Source: Hylemonella gracilis (GTDB lineage: Bacteria; Pseudomonadota; Gammaproteobacteria; Burkholderiales; Burkholderiaceae_C). Taken from it: a stretch of 64,000 nucleotides of DNA. The translations under genes and the position numbers were made by a program. Under the pieces are notes generated by a model. It had not been told where the DNA came from. It did no database searches and worked only from the letters and a program-made list of their open reading frames with translations. Shown here one piece after another: positions 17,630 to 26,504 of the stretch (its first letter is position 1; the number at the start of each line of letters is the position of its first letter). The stretch spans positions 3,373,501-3,437,500 of the forward strand of contig NZ_CP031395.1 of the NCBI RefSeq assembly GCF_004328645.1, in the 5' to 3' direction.

Positions 17630-18601
17630 TCAGACGACAGCGTTCGACGGGGCCAGCAGTCGGGCGCGCGCCGCCTGGTACTCGCGCGTCAACTGTCCAA
17701 TGTAGTTCGCCGCGCCTTGCACACGGCCGATCGCCCCGATGCCCTGGCCCGAACCCCAGATGTCCTTCCAGGCCTTCTTGGCATCGCCGCCGAAGTTCAT
17801 CTTGCTTGGATCGCTCTCAGGCAAGTGATCCGGGTCCAGCCCCGCCGCGCGGATGCTGGGCTTGAGGTAGTTGCCATGCACGCCCGTGAACAGGTTGCTG
17901 TAGACGATGTCGTCGCTTGTGCCATCCACGATGGCCTGCTTGTAGGCGTCCACGGCGCGCGCCTCCAGCGTAGCGATGAAGGCCGTGCCGATGTAGGCGA
18001 AGTCCGCGCCCATGGCTTGGGCGGCCAGGACGGAGGCGCCGGTCGAGATGGAACCTGACAAGGCCAGCGGCCCGTCGAACCATTGACGGATTTCCTGCAC
18101 CAGGGCGAAGGGGCTCTTGGTGCCCGCGTGCCCGCCCGCGCCCGCAGCGACGGCGATCAGGCCGTCCGCGCCTTTCTCGATCGCCTTGTGCGCATAGGCG
18201 TTGTTGATCACGTCGTGCAGCACCACCGCGCCATAGCTGTGCGCGGCCTGGTTGATCTCCTCGCGTGCCCCCAGCGAGGTGATGTAGAGCGGCACCTTGT
18301 ACTTCACGCACAAGGCCATGTCTTGCTCGAGGCGCTCGTTGCTTTTATGCACGATCTGGTTGATCGCGAAGGGCGCGGCGGGGCGATCCGGGTGCGCCTT
18401 GTCCCAGGCGGCCAAGGCTTCGGTGATCTCGGCCAGCCACTCGTCCAATTGCGAAGCTGGCCGCGCGTTCAAGGCGGGCATGGAACCGACAATGCCGGCT
18501 TGGCATTGGGCGATCACGAGTTGCGGGTTGCTGATGATGAAGAGCGGCGAGCCGATGACGGGCAGGCGCAGCTTGCTGAAGACAGCGGGAAGTCGGGACA
18601 T
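17630..18601 (-). CDS. nitronate monooxygenase (2-nitropropane dioxygenase family)
   Basis: An FMN-dependent TIM-barrel enzyme of 323 residues that oxidises alkyl nitronates such as propionate 3-nitronate to carbonyl compounds. The N-terminus LRLPVIGSPLFIISNPQLV, the central VAAGAGGHAG that carries the putative catalytic His, and the FMN-phosphate strand ALSGSISTG followed by GADFAYIGTAFIAT are typical of class I members. There is no signal peptide. The ATG at 18601 starts 50 bases after the broken acyl-CoA dehydrogenase gene, so both may lie on one transcript that ends at the hairpin at 17580-17598. The family includes some enoyl reductase-like proteins, so the substrate is less certain than the fold. 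Confidence 0.9.
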   Translation of the reverse strand: MSRLPAVFSKLRLPVIGSPLFIISNPQLVIAQCQAGIVGSMPALNARPASQLDEWLAEITEALAAWDKAHPDRPAAPFAINQIVHKSNERLEQDMALCVKYKVPLYITSLGAREEINQAAHSYGAVVLHDVINNAYAHKAIEKGADGLIAVAAGAGGHAGTKSPFALVQEIRQWFDGPLALSGSISTGASVLAAQAMGADFAYIGTAFIATLEARAVDAYKQAIVDGTSDDIVYSNLFTGVHGNYLKPSIRAAGLDPDHLPESDPSKMNFGGDAKKAWKDIWGSGQGIGAIGRVQGAANYIGQLTREYQAARARLLAPSNAVV

Positions 18602-18651
18602 GGGCTTAGCGTCTCCGTGGATGTTTTTCGTGGCTCTGAACCTGATCAGCC

Positions 18652-20429
18652 TCAGAAGGCTTCCAAGGGCAGCGCGGTCACGCTGGCCGCGCCTTCGACG
18701 ATGGCGGCTCGCTGGCCCGCCGTGCGCGGCAGGATGTGCTCAGCGTAGAAGCGTGCGGTCGTGATCTTGCCTTGCATGAAGGCTTGGTCCTCGGCTTGGT
18801 TCGCCTGGGCGGCCAGCAGGGCGCGGGCCAGTTGCCAACCCGCCATCAGATTGCCGGCCAGCATCAGGTAAGGCACGCTGCCCGCGTAGACCGCGTTCGG
18901 ATCCTGCTGGGCAACCAAGAACTCCACCACGTCCACGAAGGCCGCGCGCGCGGCGGCCAGGTGCCGGGCCACGGCCAGCGCGTCCGCGCCGCCCTGGCGC
19001 TTGAGCTCAGCCTCGGTGCTCTCAACCTGCGCGGCGATGGCCTTGGCGGTCTGACCGCCATCGCGCAGGGTCTTGCGGCCCACGAGGTCATTGGCCTGGA
19101 TGGCGGTGGTGCCTTCGTAGATGGTCAGGATCTTGGCATCGCGGTAATGCTGGGCCGCGCCGGTTTCCTCGATGAAGCCCATACCGCCGTGCACCTGCAC
19201 GCCCAGTGAGGTCACTTCCAGGCTCATCTCCGTGCTGTAGCCCTTGACCAGGGGCACGAGGAATTCGTAGAAGGTCTGGTTCTGCTTGCGCGCCTCGGCG
19301 TCTGGATGGCGGTGCGCGGCGTCGTAAGCGGCGGCGGCCACGCTGGCCATGGCACGGCAGCCTTCGATCAGTGCGCGCGCGGTCATCAGCATGCGCCGCA
19401 CGTCCGGGTGGTGGATGATGGCCGCGCTGGCCTTGATACTGCCATCCACCGGGCGGCTCTGCACGCGGTCCTTGGCGTAGGTCACCGCCTGCTGGTAGGC
19501 GCGCTCGGCCACGGCGATGCCCTGCACGCCCACGGCGTAGCGGGCCGCGTTCATCATGATGAACATGTACTCGAGGCCGCGGTTCTCCTGGCCCACGAGG
19601 TAGCCCACGGCCCCCCCTGGTCGCCGTACTGCAGCACGGCGGTCGGGCTGGCCTTGATGCCCATCTTGTGCTCGATGCTCAGGCACTGCACGTCATTGCG
19701 CTGACCCAGCGAGCCATCCTGGTTCACCAGGAACTTGGGCACGAGGAAGAGGCTGATGCCCTTGATGCCCTCGGGAGCACCCGTCACGCGCGCCAACACC
19801 AGATGGGCGATGTTGTCCACCATGTCGTGCTCACCGTAGGTGATGAAGATCTTGGTGCCGAAAACCTTGTAGCTGCCATCGGGCTGCGGCTCGGCACGGC
19901 TGCGCACCAGGGCCAGGTCGCTCCCGGCCTGCGGCTCGGTCAGGTTCATGGTGCCGGTCCACTCGCCGCTGACCAGCTTTTCCAGGTAGGTCGCCTTGAG
20001 TTCGTCCGATCCCGCAGTCAGCAGGGCTTCGATGGCACCGTCGGTCAGCAAGGGGCACAGCGCGAAGCTCAGATTGGCGCTGTTGACCATCTCGATGCAG
20101 GCGGCGCCGATGGCCTTGGGCAGGCCCTGGCCACCGAAGTCCACCGGATGCTGCAGACCTTGCCAGCCGCCCTGGGCGAACTGGCGGAAGGCGTCCTTGA
20201 ACCCCGGCGTGGTCGTGACGACGCCGTCCTTCCAGCTCGAAGGCTGGACGTCCCCCGCACGGTTCAGCGGGGCGACGACCTGTTCGTTGAATTTGGCAGC
20301 TTCTTCCAGCACGGCCTGGGCCGTCTCGAACCCCGCGTCTTCGAAACCGGGCAGGCTGGCGATGTCGTCGATCCGCGCGAGGTGACGCAGATTGAACAGC
20401 ATGTCTTTCAGGGGCGCCTTGTAGCTCAT
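18652..20429 (-). pseudogene. acyl-CoA dehydrogenase, frameshifted in a G tract
   Basis: Two overlapping frames together encode one acyl-CoA dehydrogenase of about 592 residues, the size of the FadE-like group with an extra C-terminal domain. The first starts at ATG 20429 (GGAGA site upstream) with MSYKAPLKDMLFNLRH and carries the FAD-binding middle domain (WTGTMNLTEPQAGSDL, then IFITYGEHD). It is in frame to QYGDQGG at about residue 270. The expected continuation AVGYLVGQENRGLEYMF is found in another frame. The junction is a run of seven C on the plus strand (19611-19617); eight would restore the frame. The catalytic-domain half after it is otherwise intact and ends at 18652. Either the gene is recently inactivated or phase-variable, or the assembly has a homopolymer error. 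Confidence 0.85.
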
Positions 20430-20448
20430 GGTCTTTGTCTCCGGAAAC

Positions 20449-20480
20449 AAAAAAGGGGCGTCACGGCGACGTGACGCCCC
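20449..20480 (-). terminator. intrinsic terminator after etfA
   Basis: GGGGCGTCAC (20455-20464) and GTGACGCCCC (20471-20480) form a 10-bp stem with a six-base loop. On the minus strand it is followed by TTTTTTG. It ends the etfBA transcript just 20 bases before the start of the acyl-CoA dehydrogenase gene, which must therefore rely on read-through or on a promoter inside this short gap. Confidence 0.85.
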
Positions 20481-20492
20481 GCGTGCACTCGA

Positions 20493-21425
20493 TCAGAGCG
20501 CCTTGACCAGTTCGGGCACGGCCACGAACAGATCGGCTTCGAGGCCGTAATCGGCCACGCTGAAGATCGGGGCTTCGGGGTCCTTGTTGATCGCCACGAT
20601 CACCTTGGAGTCCTTCATGCCCGCCAAGTGCTGGATCGCGCCGCTGATGCCCGCCGCGATGTAGAGCTGCGGCGCGACGATCTTGCCGGTCTGTCCGACC
20701 TGCAGGTCGTTGGGCGCGTAACCCGCGTCCACCGCTGCGCGCGACGCACCGATGGCCGCGCCCAGCTTGTCGGCCAGCGGGGTCATCACTTCGTTGAATT
20801 TCTCGCTTGAACCCAGGGCGCGGCCACCGGACACGATGATCTTGGCGGCTGTCAGGTCGGGACGGTCATTCTTCGCGATTTCCGAGCCAAGGAAGCTGCT
20901 CTTGCCGCTGTCCGCGACCGCTGCAGAACTTTCCACCGCAGCCGAGCCACCCGTGGTCGCCGCCGGGTCAAAGCCCGTGGTACGCACGGTGATGACTTTC
21001 ACCTTGTCCGCGCTCTGCACGGTGGCGATCGCGTTGCCCGCATAGATGGGACGCTCGAACGTGTCCACGCTGATGACCTTGCTCACGTCGCTGATCTGGG
21101 CCACGTCCAGCTTGGCCGCCACGCGCGGCGCGACGTTCTTGCCCGAAGCTGTGGCCGGGAACAGGATGTGGCTGTAACTGCCAGCGATGGCAAGCACCTG
21201 AGCCGCGACGTTCTCGGCCAGACCATGTTCCAGCCCTGCAGCATCGGCGTGGATGACCTTGGTGACGCCGGCGATCTTGGCAGCGGCATCGGCTGCGGCC
21301 TTGGCATTGAAGCCCGCCACCAGCACATGCACCTCACCGCCCAGTTGCGCGGCGGCGGTCACGGTGTTGAGGGTCGCGCCCTTGATGGACGCATGGTCGT
21401 GTTCGGCAATAACGAGAGAAGTCAT
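20493..21425 (-). CDS. etfA: electron transfer flavoprotein subunit alpha
   Basis: The FAD-binding subunit of the soluble ETF heterodimer, which takes electrons from acyl-CoA dehydrogenases and passes them to ETF-quinone oxidoreductase. The protein has 310 residues. The N-terminal Rossmann-like domain begins [15 protein letters not shown]. The C-terminal FAD domain has [15 protein letters not shown], then [24 protein letters not shown], here cited in parts as [13 protein letters not shown] and [10 protein letters not shown], and ends [14 protein letters not shown]. The ATG at 21425 has AAGGA seven bases upstream. etfB precedes it by 115 bases of structured spacer. The acyl-CoA dehydrogenase downstream is a plausible electron donor. 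Confidence 0.98.
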   Translation of the reverse strand: MTSLVIAEHDHASIKGATLNTVTAAAQLGGEVHVLVAGFNAKAAADAAAKIAGVTKVIHADAAGLEHGLAENVAAQVLAIAGSYSHILFPATASGKNVAPRVAAKLDVAQISDVSKVISVDTFERPIYAGNAIATVQSADKVKVITVRTTGFDPAATTGGSAAVESSAAVADSGKSSFLGSEIAKNDRPDLTAAKIIVSGGRALGSSEKFNEVMTPLADKLGAAIGASRAAVDAGYAPNDLQVGQTGKIVAPQLYIAAGISGAIQHLAGMKDSKVIVAINKDPEAPIFSVADYGLEADLFVAVPELVKAL

Positions 21426-21461
21426 TTTCAATCCTTGATGTATCTGGTGCCCCTTCCAGGG

Positions 21462-21511
21462 AACCCGTGGGACCGGCTTTGCCGGACCACTGGGTTCGTC
21501 CCCTTGAGGGG
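21462..21511. repeat. hairpin-forming spacer between etfB and etfA
   Basis: AACCCGTGGGACCGGC (about 21462-21477) is imperfectly complementary to GCCGGACCACTGGGTT (about 21481-21496), the core GACCGGC/GCCGGAC region pairing around TTT. A second small palindrome, CCCCTTGAGGGG, follows at 21500-21511. No T tract is present on the minus strand. It resembles dispersed intergenic repeats common in Comamonadaceae and may tune the EtfB to EtfA ratio or simply be a repeat. Confidence 0.55.
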
Positions 21512-21540
21512 AAGGCGGCCGTCAGGCCGACTCAGGGGTG

Positions 21541-22290
21541 TTAGATAACTTTCGCTTCGTTCTTCAGCTTGGCCACCAGGGTTGCCACATCGGGCACCTT
21601 CACGCCAGCGCCGCGCTTGGGCGGCTCGCTGACCTTCAGGGTCTTCAGGCGCGGCTTCACGTCGACGCCCAGGTCCTCGGGCTTGACCGTGTCGAGCTGC
21701 TTCTTCTTGGCCTTCATGATGTTGGGCAACGTCACGTAACGCGGCTCGTTCAAACGCAGGTCGGTCGTGATGATGGCGGGCAGCGTGATGGACAGCGTTT
21801 CCAGGCCCCCATCGACTTCGCGCGTGACCTTGGCCCGGCCATCGGCCACTTCCACCTTGGAGGCGAAGGTGGCCTGCGGCAGATCGGCCAGGGCGGCCAG
21901 CATCTGGCCGGTCTGGTTGGCGTCGTCGTCGATGGCCTGCTTGCCCAGAATCACCAGGCCGGGCTGTTCCTTGTCCACCAGGGCCTTGAGCAGCTTGGCC
22001 ACGGCCAGGGGCTGCAGTTCCTCGGCCGTCTCGACCAGGATGGCCCGGTCCGCGCCAATGGCCATGGCCGTGCGCAGCGTTTCCTGGCACTGCGCCACCC
22101 CGCAGGAGACGGCGATCACCTCGGTCACCACGCCCTTTTCCTTCAGGCGCACGGCCTCTTCGACGGCGATTTCGTCAAAGGGGTTCATGCTCATCTTGAC
22201 GTTGGCGATGTCCACACCGGTGCTGTCCGCCTTGACGCGGACCTTGACGTTGTAGTCCACCACGCGCTTGACGGGGACGAGGACTTTCAT
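21541..22290 (-). CDS. etfB: electron transfer flavoprotein subunit beta
   Basis: The AMP-binding partner of EtfA, 249 residues. It begins [17 protein letters not shown], contains [21 protein letters not shown] (cited as [19 protein letters not shown]) near residue 35, the AMP-contact region [17 protein letters not shown] near 125, and a Lys-rich recognition loop [10 protein letters not shown] near 197. The frame is open 42 codons further upstream, but the ATG at 22290 has a good AGGAGA site and matches the family N-terminus. It follows the MscS gene by 62 bases; a promoter in that gap or at the end of mscS is likely. It is transcribed with etfA and stops at the hairpin at 20455-20480. Confidence 0.98.
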   Translation of the reverse strand: MKVLVPVKRVVDYNVKVRVKADSTGVDIANVKMSMNPFDEIAVEEAVRLKEKGVVTEVIAVSCGVAQCQETLRTAMAIGADRAILVETAEELQPLAVAKLLKALVDKEQPGLVILGKQAIDDDANQTGQMLAALADLPQATFASKVEVADGRAKVTREVDGGLETLSITLPAIITTDLRLNEPRYVTLPNIMKAKKKQLDTVKPEDLGVDVKPRLKTLKVSEPPKRGAGVKVPDVATLVAKLKNEAKVI

Positions 22291-22352
22291 GCGCTCTCTC
22301 CTGCAGTAAATTGAAAAATAGAACGACCGTGCGATTTCTGTGAGGCCGCATT

Positions 22353-23690
22353 CTAAACGGAGCTTTTGCCCTCGCCCTCGGTCCGCCTGGGATGCGAAGG
22401 GGTTTCGTCCCGCCAATGCACCACGCGCTGCGGATAAGGAATGTCAATTTCCGCATCCCGCAAGGATTGCAGGATGCGCAGATTGATGGCCGAACGCAGG
22501 GCACCGTGGCCGGCCTCCGGGTCGTCGATCGTGAAAGCCAGCGAAAACTCCAGTCCATCGGCGCCAAAGTTGTCCAGCGTCGCCACGGGTATCGGCGTTC
22601 TGCGTACCCGGGGCTGCTCCAGCGCAGCGTCCACGAGGATTTGCATCACCTGGGCCGGATCGCTGTCGTAACCAACCGCGATCTTGAGGCTCAGCCACAC
22701 ATACGTGCCTGGCGACAGGTTCTCGACCCGCTGCGTGATGAACAGCTCATTGGGCACGACGGTCTCGCGGCCATTGAGCGCGCGGATGAGCGTGTAGCGC
22801 GTCTTGATGTCCGTCACCACGCCCTCGAAGCCGTCCACCCGCACCATGTCACCGATGCGCAGGGAGCGCTCCAGCAGGATCACGAAACCACTGACGTAGT
22901 TGGCCGCCAGCTTCTGCAGGCCAAACCCCAGACCGACCCCCAGCGCGCCGCCGAGCACCGAGAGCGCGGTCAGGTCCACACCCACGGCGGACAGGGCGAA
23001 CAGCAGGCCGATGAACAGCAGGCCGGCACGGATCGCGTTGGCCGCGATCTTGCGCATGGACAGATCGCCCACGCCGCCGCACAGGATGCGCTTTTCCAGC
23101 GTGGCCGAGATCCAGAGCACCACCACCAGCATCAGCGACGAGGAGATCGCGCCCTCGAAGATGGTGCGCAGGCTGATGCGCGTCTGTCCGAAGGCGAAGG
23201 TGATGTCCTCCATCTCGGCCTGCACCGCAGGCAGCAAACCCGTGATCCACAACACGGCACCGGCCCAGGCCAGCCAGGAGACGGACTGCTCGATGAACTT
23301 CACCGAGGCCGACTCGGGGAAGGAGGCCCGCAGCACGCGCACGAACAGACGGATGACGGCCAGCGACACGAAGATGGGCAAGGCCACCTTGAGCAGCAGC
23401 ACGGGTTGGTAGAGCGCCACGCCATGGCGCGCCGCGTAGATCAGCAGCAAGGTCAGCAGGGGAAACAGCAGGCCATCGATGGTGTGCTGCCCGAACCAGA
23501 CCGAATCGGACTTGGGTGACTCGCTCTTCTGTCCCGCGCCGTCCCGCACGCTCCCACGCCCCACGCGGTATCCCGCGTACCGGGCCACGCCCCAGGCCAG
23601 ACCCAGGCAGGCCAGCAAGATCAGGGCTTCGATCCAGACGACGGCCTCGTCCCACTCATTCAATAGATTTCGAAGTTCGGTGATTTCCAT
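22353..23690 (-). CDS. MscS-family mechanosensitive ion channel
   Basis: An inner-membrane channel of 445 residues that opens under membrane tension to release solutes on hypo-osmotic shock. The N-terminal part has about five hydrophobic segments (16-38, 72-92, 95-115, 140-160, 175-195). The pore helix and beta domain follow: [20 protein letters not shown] near residue 250, [17 protein letters not shown], and the canonical [21 protein letters not shown] (cited as [18 protein letters not shown]). The C-terminal alpha/beta vestibule ends in [11 protein letters not shown], which is common in MscS proteins. It is longer than E. coli MscS (286) because of the extra N-terminal helices. The ATG is at 23690. 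Confidence 0.95.
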   Translation of the reverse strand: MEITELRNLLNEWDEAVVWIEALILLACLGLAWGVARYAGYRVGRGSVRDGAGQKSESPKSDSVWFGQHTIDGLLFPLLTLLLIYAARHGVALYQPVLLLKVALPIFVSLAVIRLFVRVLRASFPESASVKFIEQSVSWLAWAGAVLWITGLLPAVQAEMEDITFAFGQTRISLRTIFEGAISSSLMLVVVLWISATLEKRILCGGVGDLSMRKIAANAIRAGLLFIGLLFALSAVGVDLTALSVLGGALGVGLGFGLQKLAANYVSGFVILLERSLRIGDMVRVDGFEGVVTDIKTRYTLIRALNGRETVVPNELFITQRVENLSPGTYVWLSLKIAVGYDSDPAQVMQILVDAALEQPRVRRTPIPVATLDNFGADGLEFSLAFTIDDPEAGHGALRSAINLRILQSLRDAEIDIPYPQRVVHWRDETPSHPRRTEGEGKSSV

Positions 23691-23699
23691 ATCCGTGCA

Positions 23700-24653
23700 T
23701 TACACATCCGCCAACACGCGCACATGGGCTTCCACGCTGCGCCCCAGAGCACTGAGGTTGTAGCCACCTTCAAGGCAGGAGACGATGCGCCCCTTGCCAT
23801 GGCGGCGGGCCACGTCCATCAGCCGTTCGGTGATCCAGGCGTAGTCGGCCTCGACCAGGCCGAGCTGGCCCATGTCGTCCTCGCGGTGGGAATCGAAGCC
23901 CGCGCTGATGAAGATCATCTCCGGCCGGTGCGCTTCCAGGCGCGGCATCCAGTAGGTCTCGACCAATTCGCGGATTTCCAGGCCCTTGGTGTAGGCCGGC
24001 ACGGGCAGGTTGACCATATTGTCCGCGCTCGGGATCTCCCCCGTGTTGGGATAGAAGGGATGTTGGAAGAAGCTGGCCATCAGGATGCGCTCATCGCCCG
24101 CGATGATGTCCTCGGTGCCATTGCCGTGGTGCACGTCGAAGTCCACGATGGCCACGCGCCTGAGACCGTGACGCTCCAGCGCGTACTTCGCGGCGACGGC
24201 CACGTTGTTGATGAAGCAAAAACCCATGGCCCTGCTGCGCATGGCATGGTGACCCGGCGGGCGCACGGCGCAAAAAGCATTCTGCAACTCGCCCGCGATC
24301 ACCGCGTCGGTGGCCGCCATGGCCGCGCCCGCGCTGCGCAGGATGGCGTCCCAGGTGGCGATGTTCATAGAGGTGTCGGGATCGATCGCGGCGTAGCGCG
24401 GCCCCCCCGCGGCCTCGTCGTCGGCCAGGGTGGCGCACAGGCCGCGCAGCGCGGCGATGTGCATGCGTTCGTGCGCCAGCTCCAGTTCGTCGAGCGACGC
24501 GATCGGCGCTTCGACGCGGGTCAGGGCCACGTCCAGGCCACTGGCGATCAGCCGGTCCTCGATCGCAGCCAGTCGCTCCGGGCACTCGGGATGGTCCGGT
24601 CCCATCTCGTGCTTGCGGCAATCGCCGTGGGTGTAATAACCGGTTCCGCTCAT
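23700..24653 (-). CDS. histone deacetylase family protein (acetoin utilization/acetylpolyamine type)
   Basis: A zinc-dependent deacetylase of 317 residues in the arginase/deacetylase fold. Active-site features are RPPGHHAMRSRAMGFCFINN (residues about 125-144) with the His-His charge relay, and VDFDVHHGNGTEDI (about 162-175) with the zinc Asp and His. The later Asp lies in SAGFDSHREDD. Bacterial members act on acetyl-lysine, acetylpolyamines or acetylated small molecules, so the substrate is open. The frame extends upstream to 24722, but MSGTGYYTHGDCRKHEMGP from the ATG at 24653 is the usual N-terminus. It ends nine bases before the mscS start, so the two are likely co-transcribed. Confidence 0.93.
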   Translation of the reverse strand: MSGTGYYTHGDCRKHEMGPDHPECPERLAAIEDRLIASGLDVALTRVEAPIASLDELELAHERMHIAALRGLCATLADDEAAGGPRYAAIDPDTSMNIATWDAILRSAGAAMAATDAVIAGELQNAFCAVRPPGHHAMRSRAMGFCFINNVAVAAKYALERHGLRRVAIVDFDVHHGNGTEDIIAGDERILMASFFQHPFYPNTGEIPSADNMVNLPVPAYTKGLEIRELVETYWMPRLEAHRPEMIFISAGFDSHREDDMGQLGLVEADYAWITERLMDVARRHGKGRIVSCLEGGYNLSALGRSVEAHVRVLADV

Positions 24654-24734
24654 GACGCCTTGCTCCTCATCCTGGTCCTTGCCCATCGGCCCCGTCGCCG
24701 TGCCCCGGGCGTGGCCTGTCATGTATCCATCCGA

Positions 24735-25946
24735 TTAAAACACCGCCGACGGACGGCCACCTGTCACGTCCGACGCCGCCAGAGCCCAGCGAGCGTGCTC
24801 GCACAAGAGGGGATCGGCCTCGGAATCGGCAAAGGGTTGCAAGGCGGCGCGGATCGCGGCCGAGTCCATGGCGCCAAGCGCCCCATCGCGCAAGGCATTG
24901 CCCAGGGCCACCAGAATATTGCGCCGCCAGCGCGCGTGACCAATGCGGCGAATGGCGCTGCCCTCGGTGCGGCGCAGGAATTCGGCTTCGTCCCAGGCCA
25001 GCAGGACGAGCAGGTCGCCATTGGCCATGCCCTCTCGAGCATCGAAATCCGGCAAGGTGCTGCGCTGTGCGTATTTGTTCCAGGGGCAGACCAGTTGGCA
25101 ATCGTCGCAGCCATAGATGCGCTGCCCCATCAGCGGGCGCAACGCCTCGGGGATCGCGCCGGGGTGCTCGATGGTGAGGTAGGAAATGCAGCGCCGCGCG
25201 TCCAGGCGACCGGGCCCCAGGATGGCCTGCGTGGGGCAGGCGGTGATGCAGGCATTGCAATTGCCGCAGTGCGGGCTGACCGGTTCGGTCGGCGGCAAGG
25301 CCAGATTGAGGAAGATCTCGCCCAAAAAAAACATGGAACCTGCCTCTCGGTCCAGCACCAGGGTGTGCTTTCCGCGCCAGCCCAGACCGCTGCCCGCGGC
25401 CAGCTCGGCTTCCAGCACGGGCGCGGAGTCGGTGAAGACGCGGTACTGGAAGGCCTCACGCGCGGCCTGGTCGACCTGACTGGCCTCGTCGCCCCGCCCG
25501 TCCGCAAATGCCGTACCCTGCTCCCGCAGGTGCTGTTCCATGCGGTCAGCCAGCTTCTTCAGGCGGGATCGCAGCACCTTGTGGTAATCCCTCCCACGCG
25601 CGTAGAGGGAAATCACGCCCTCGCGCGGTCGGTCCGGGGACTGGACACGCGCCAGCTCGGCGGCCTGCCAGCCCTCCGGGGTATCCCTGGGCAGGTAGTC
25701 CATGCGCGCGGTGACCACGCTGACCGTGCCCGGAACCAGCTCGGCGGGCCGGGCGCGCTTCATGCCATGGGCGGCCATATAGGCCATCTCGCCGTGGAAG
25801 CCATGCGACAACCAGGCCTTTAATCCCGCTTCGGCCGAAGATAAATCGACGTTGTGCACGCCAATTTGCGAAAATCCGAGCTCACGAGCCCAAACCCGGA
25901 CTTGCGAGACGAATTGCCCTTTGTCGATGTGACTGTTGACCTGCAC
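24735..25946 (-). CDS. queG: epoxyqueuosine reductase QueG
   Basis: A cobalamin-dependent iron-sulfur enzyme of 403 residues that performs the last step of queuosine formation in tRNA anticodons. The N-terminal domain includes ARELGFSQIGV and the motif MAYMAAHGMKRARP. Two 4Fe-4S clusters are encoded by CGNCNACITACPTQAILGP and CDDCQLVCPWNKYA. A HEAT-like C-terminal region follows. The only start near the family N-terminus is GTG at 25946, which has a weak ribosome site; the frame is open far upstream but unlike QueG there. The gene diverges from tsaE with no spacer, so each promoter must lie inside the other gene. Both work on tRNA. Confidence 0.95.
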   Translation of the reverse strand: MQVNSHIDKGQFVSQVRVWARELGFSQIGVHNVDLSSAEAGLKAWLSHGFHGEMAYMAAHGMKRARPAELVPGTVSVVTARMDYLPRDTPEGWQAAELARVQSPDRPREGVISLYARGRDYHKVLRSRLKKLADRMEQHLREQGTAFADGRGDEASQVDQAAREAFQYRVFTDSAPVLEAELAAGSGLGWRGKHTLVLDREAGSMFFLGEIFLNLALPPTEPVSPHCGNCNACITACPTQAILGPGRLDARRCISYLTIEHPGAIPEALRPLMGQRIYGCDDCQLVCPWNKYAQRSTLPDFDAREGMANGDLLVLLAWDEAEFLRRTEGSAIRRIGHARWRRNILVALGNALRDGALGAMDSAAIRAALQPFADSEADPLLCEHARWALAASDVTGGRPSAVF

Positions 25947-26504
25947 GCACCCATTGTAGAAAACCGCTTCTTGCGTGACGAAGCCGCCACGCAGGCCCTC
26001 GCGTCCACTCTCGCGACGGCATATGCGGCCCTGCCGACCCAGTCGCCCGGAGCACGGGGGGCCATCATCGAATTGCACGGCAACCTTGGTGCCGGCAAGA
26101 CCACCTTCGTGCGCCATCTTTTGCGCGCCCTCGGCGTTACCGGCCGCATCAAGAGCCCGACCTACGCCGTGGTAGAGCCCCACGAGGTGCCCGCCACCGC
26201 GATCCGGCCCGCGCTGCCCATCTGGCACTTTGACTTCTACCGTTTCAAGGACCCGCGTGAATGGGAAGATGCCGGCCTGCGCGATCTGTACGCCAGCCCC
26301 GGCCTGAAACTGACCGAGTGGCCGGAGCAGGCCGAGGGACTGTTGCCCTTGCCTGACCTGGAGATCACGCTGAGCACGCCACCCAGCACTGACCACGACG
26401 CGGCAAGCGTTGGCGACACCGCTCGCCAGGCCACGCTGACCGCGCGCAGCGCCGTCGGTGCCACGCTGCTGCGCGCCATCACCGTGAGCGGGGCCAAGGC
26501 ATGA
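25929..26504 (+). CDS. tsaE: tRNA threonylcarbamoyladenosine biosynthesis ATPase TsaE
   Basis: An ATPase that cycles the TsaB-TsaD complex during synthesis of t6A37 in ANN-decoding tRNAs. The P-loop GNLGAGKTT is at about residues 51-59, followed by IKSPTYAVVEPHE and FDFYRFKDPREWEDAGLRDL, both family hallmarks. At 191 residues it is longer than E. coli TsaE (153) because of a tail rich in Thr, Ser and Ala. The start is uncertain: GTG 25854, GTG 25929 and TTG 25971 are all in frame without a good ribosome site. I chose 25929. The stop overlaps the amiC ATG (ATGA), an arrangement also seen in other proteobacteria. Confidence 0.93.
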   Translation: MTVDLHAPIVENRFLRDEAATQALASTLATAYAALPTQSPGARGAIIELHGNLGAGKTTFVRHLLRALGVTGRIKSPTYAVVEPHEVPATAIRPALPIWHFDFYRFKDPREWEDAGLRDLYASPGLKLTEWPEQAEGLLPLPDLEITLSTPPSTDHDAASVGDTARQATLTARSAVGATLLRAITVSGAKA

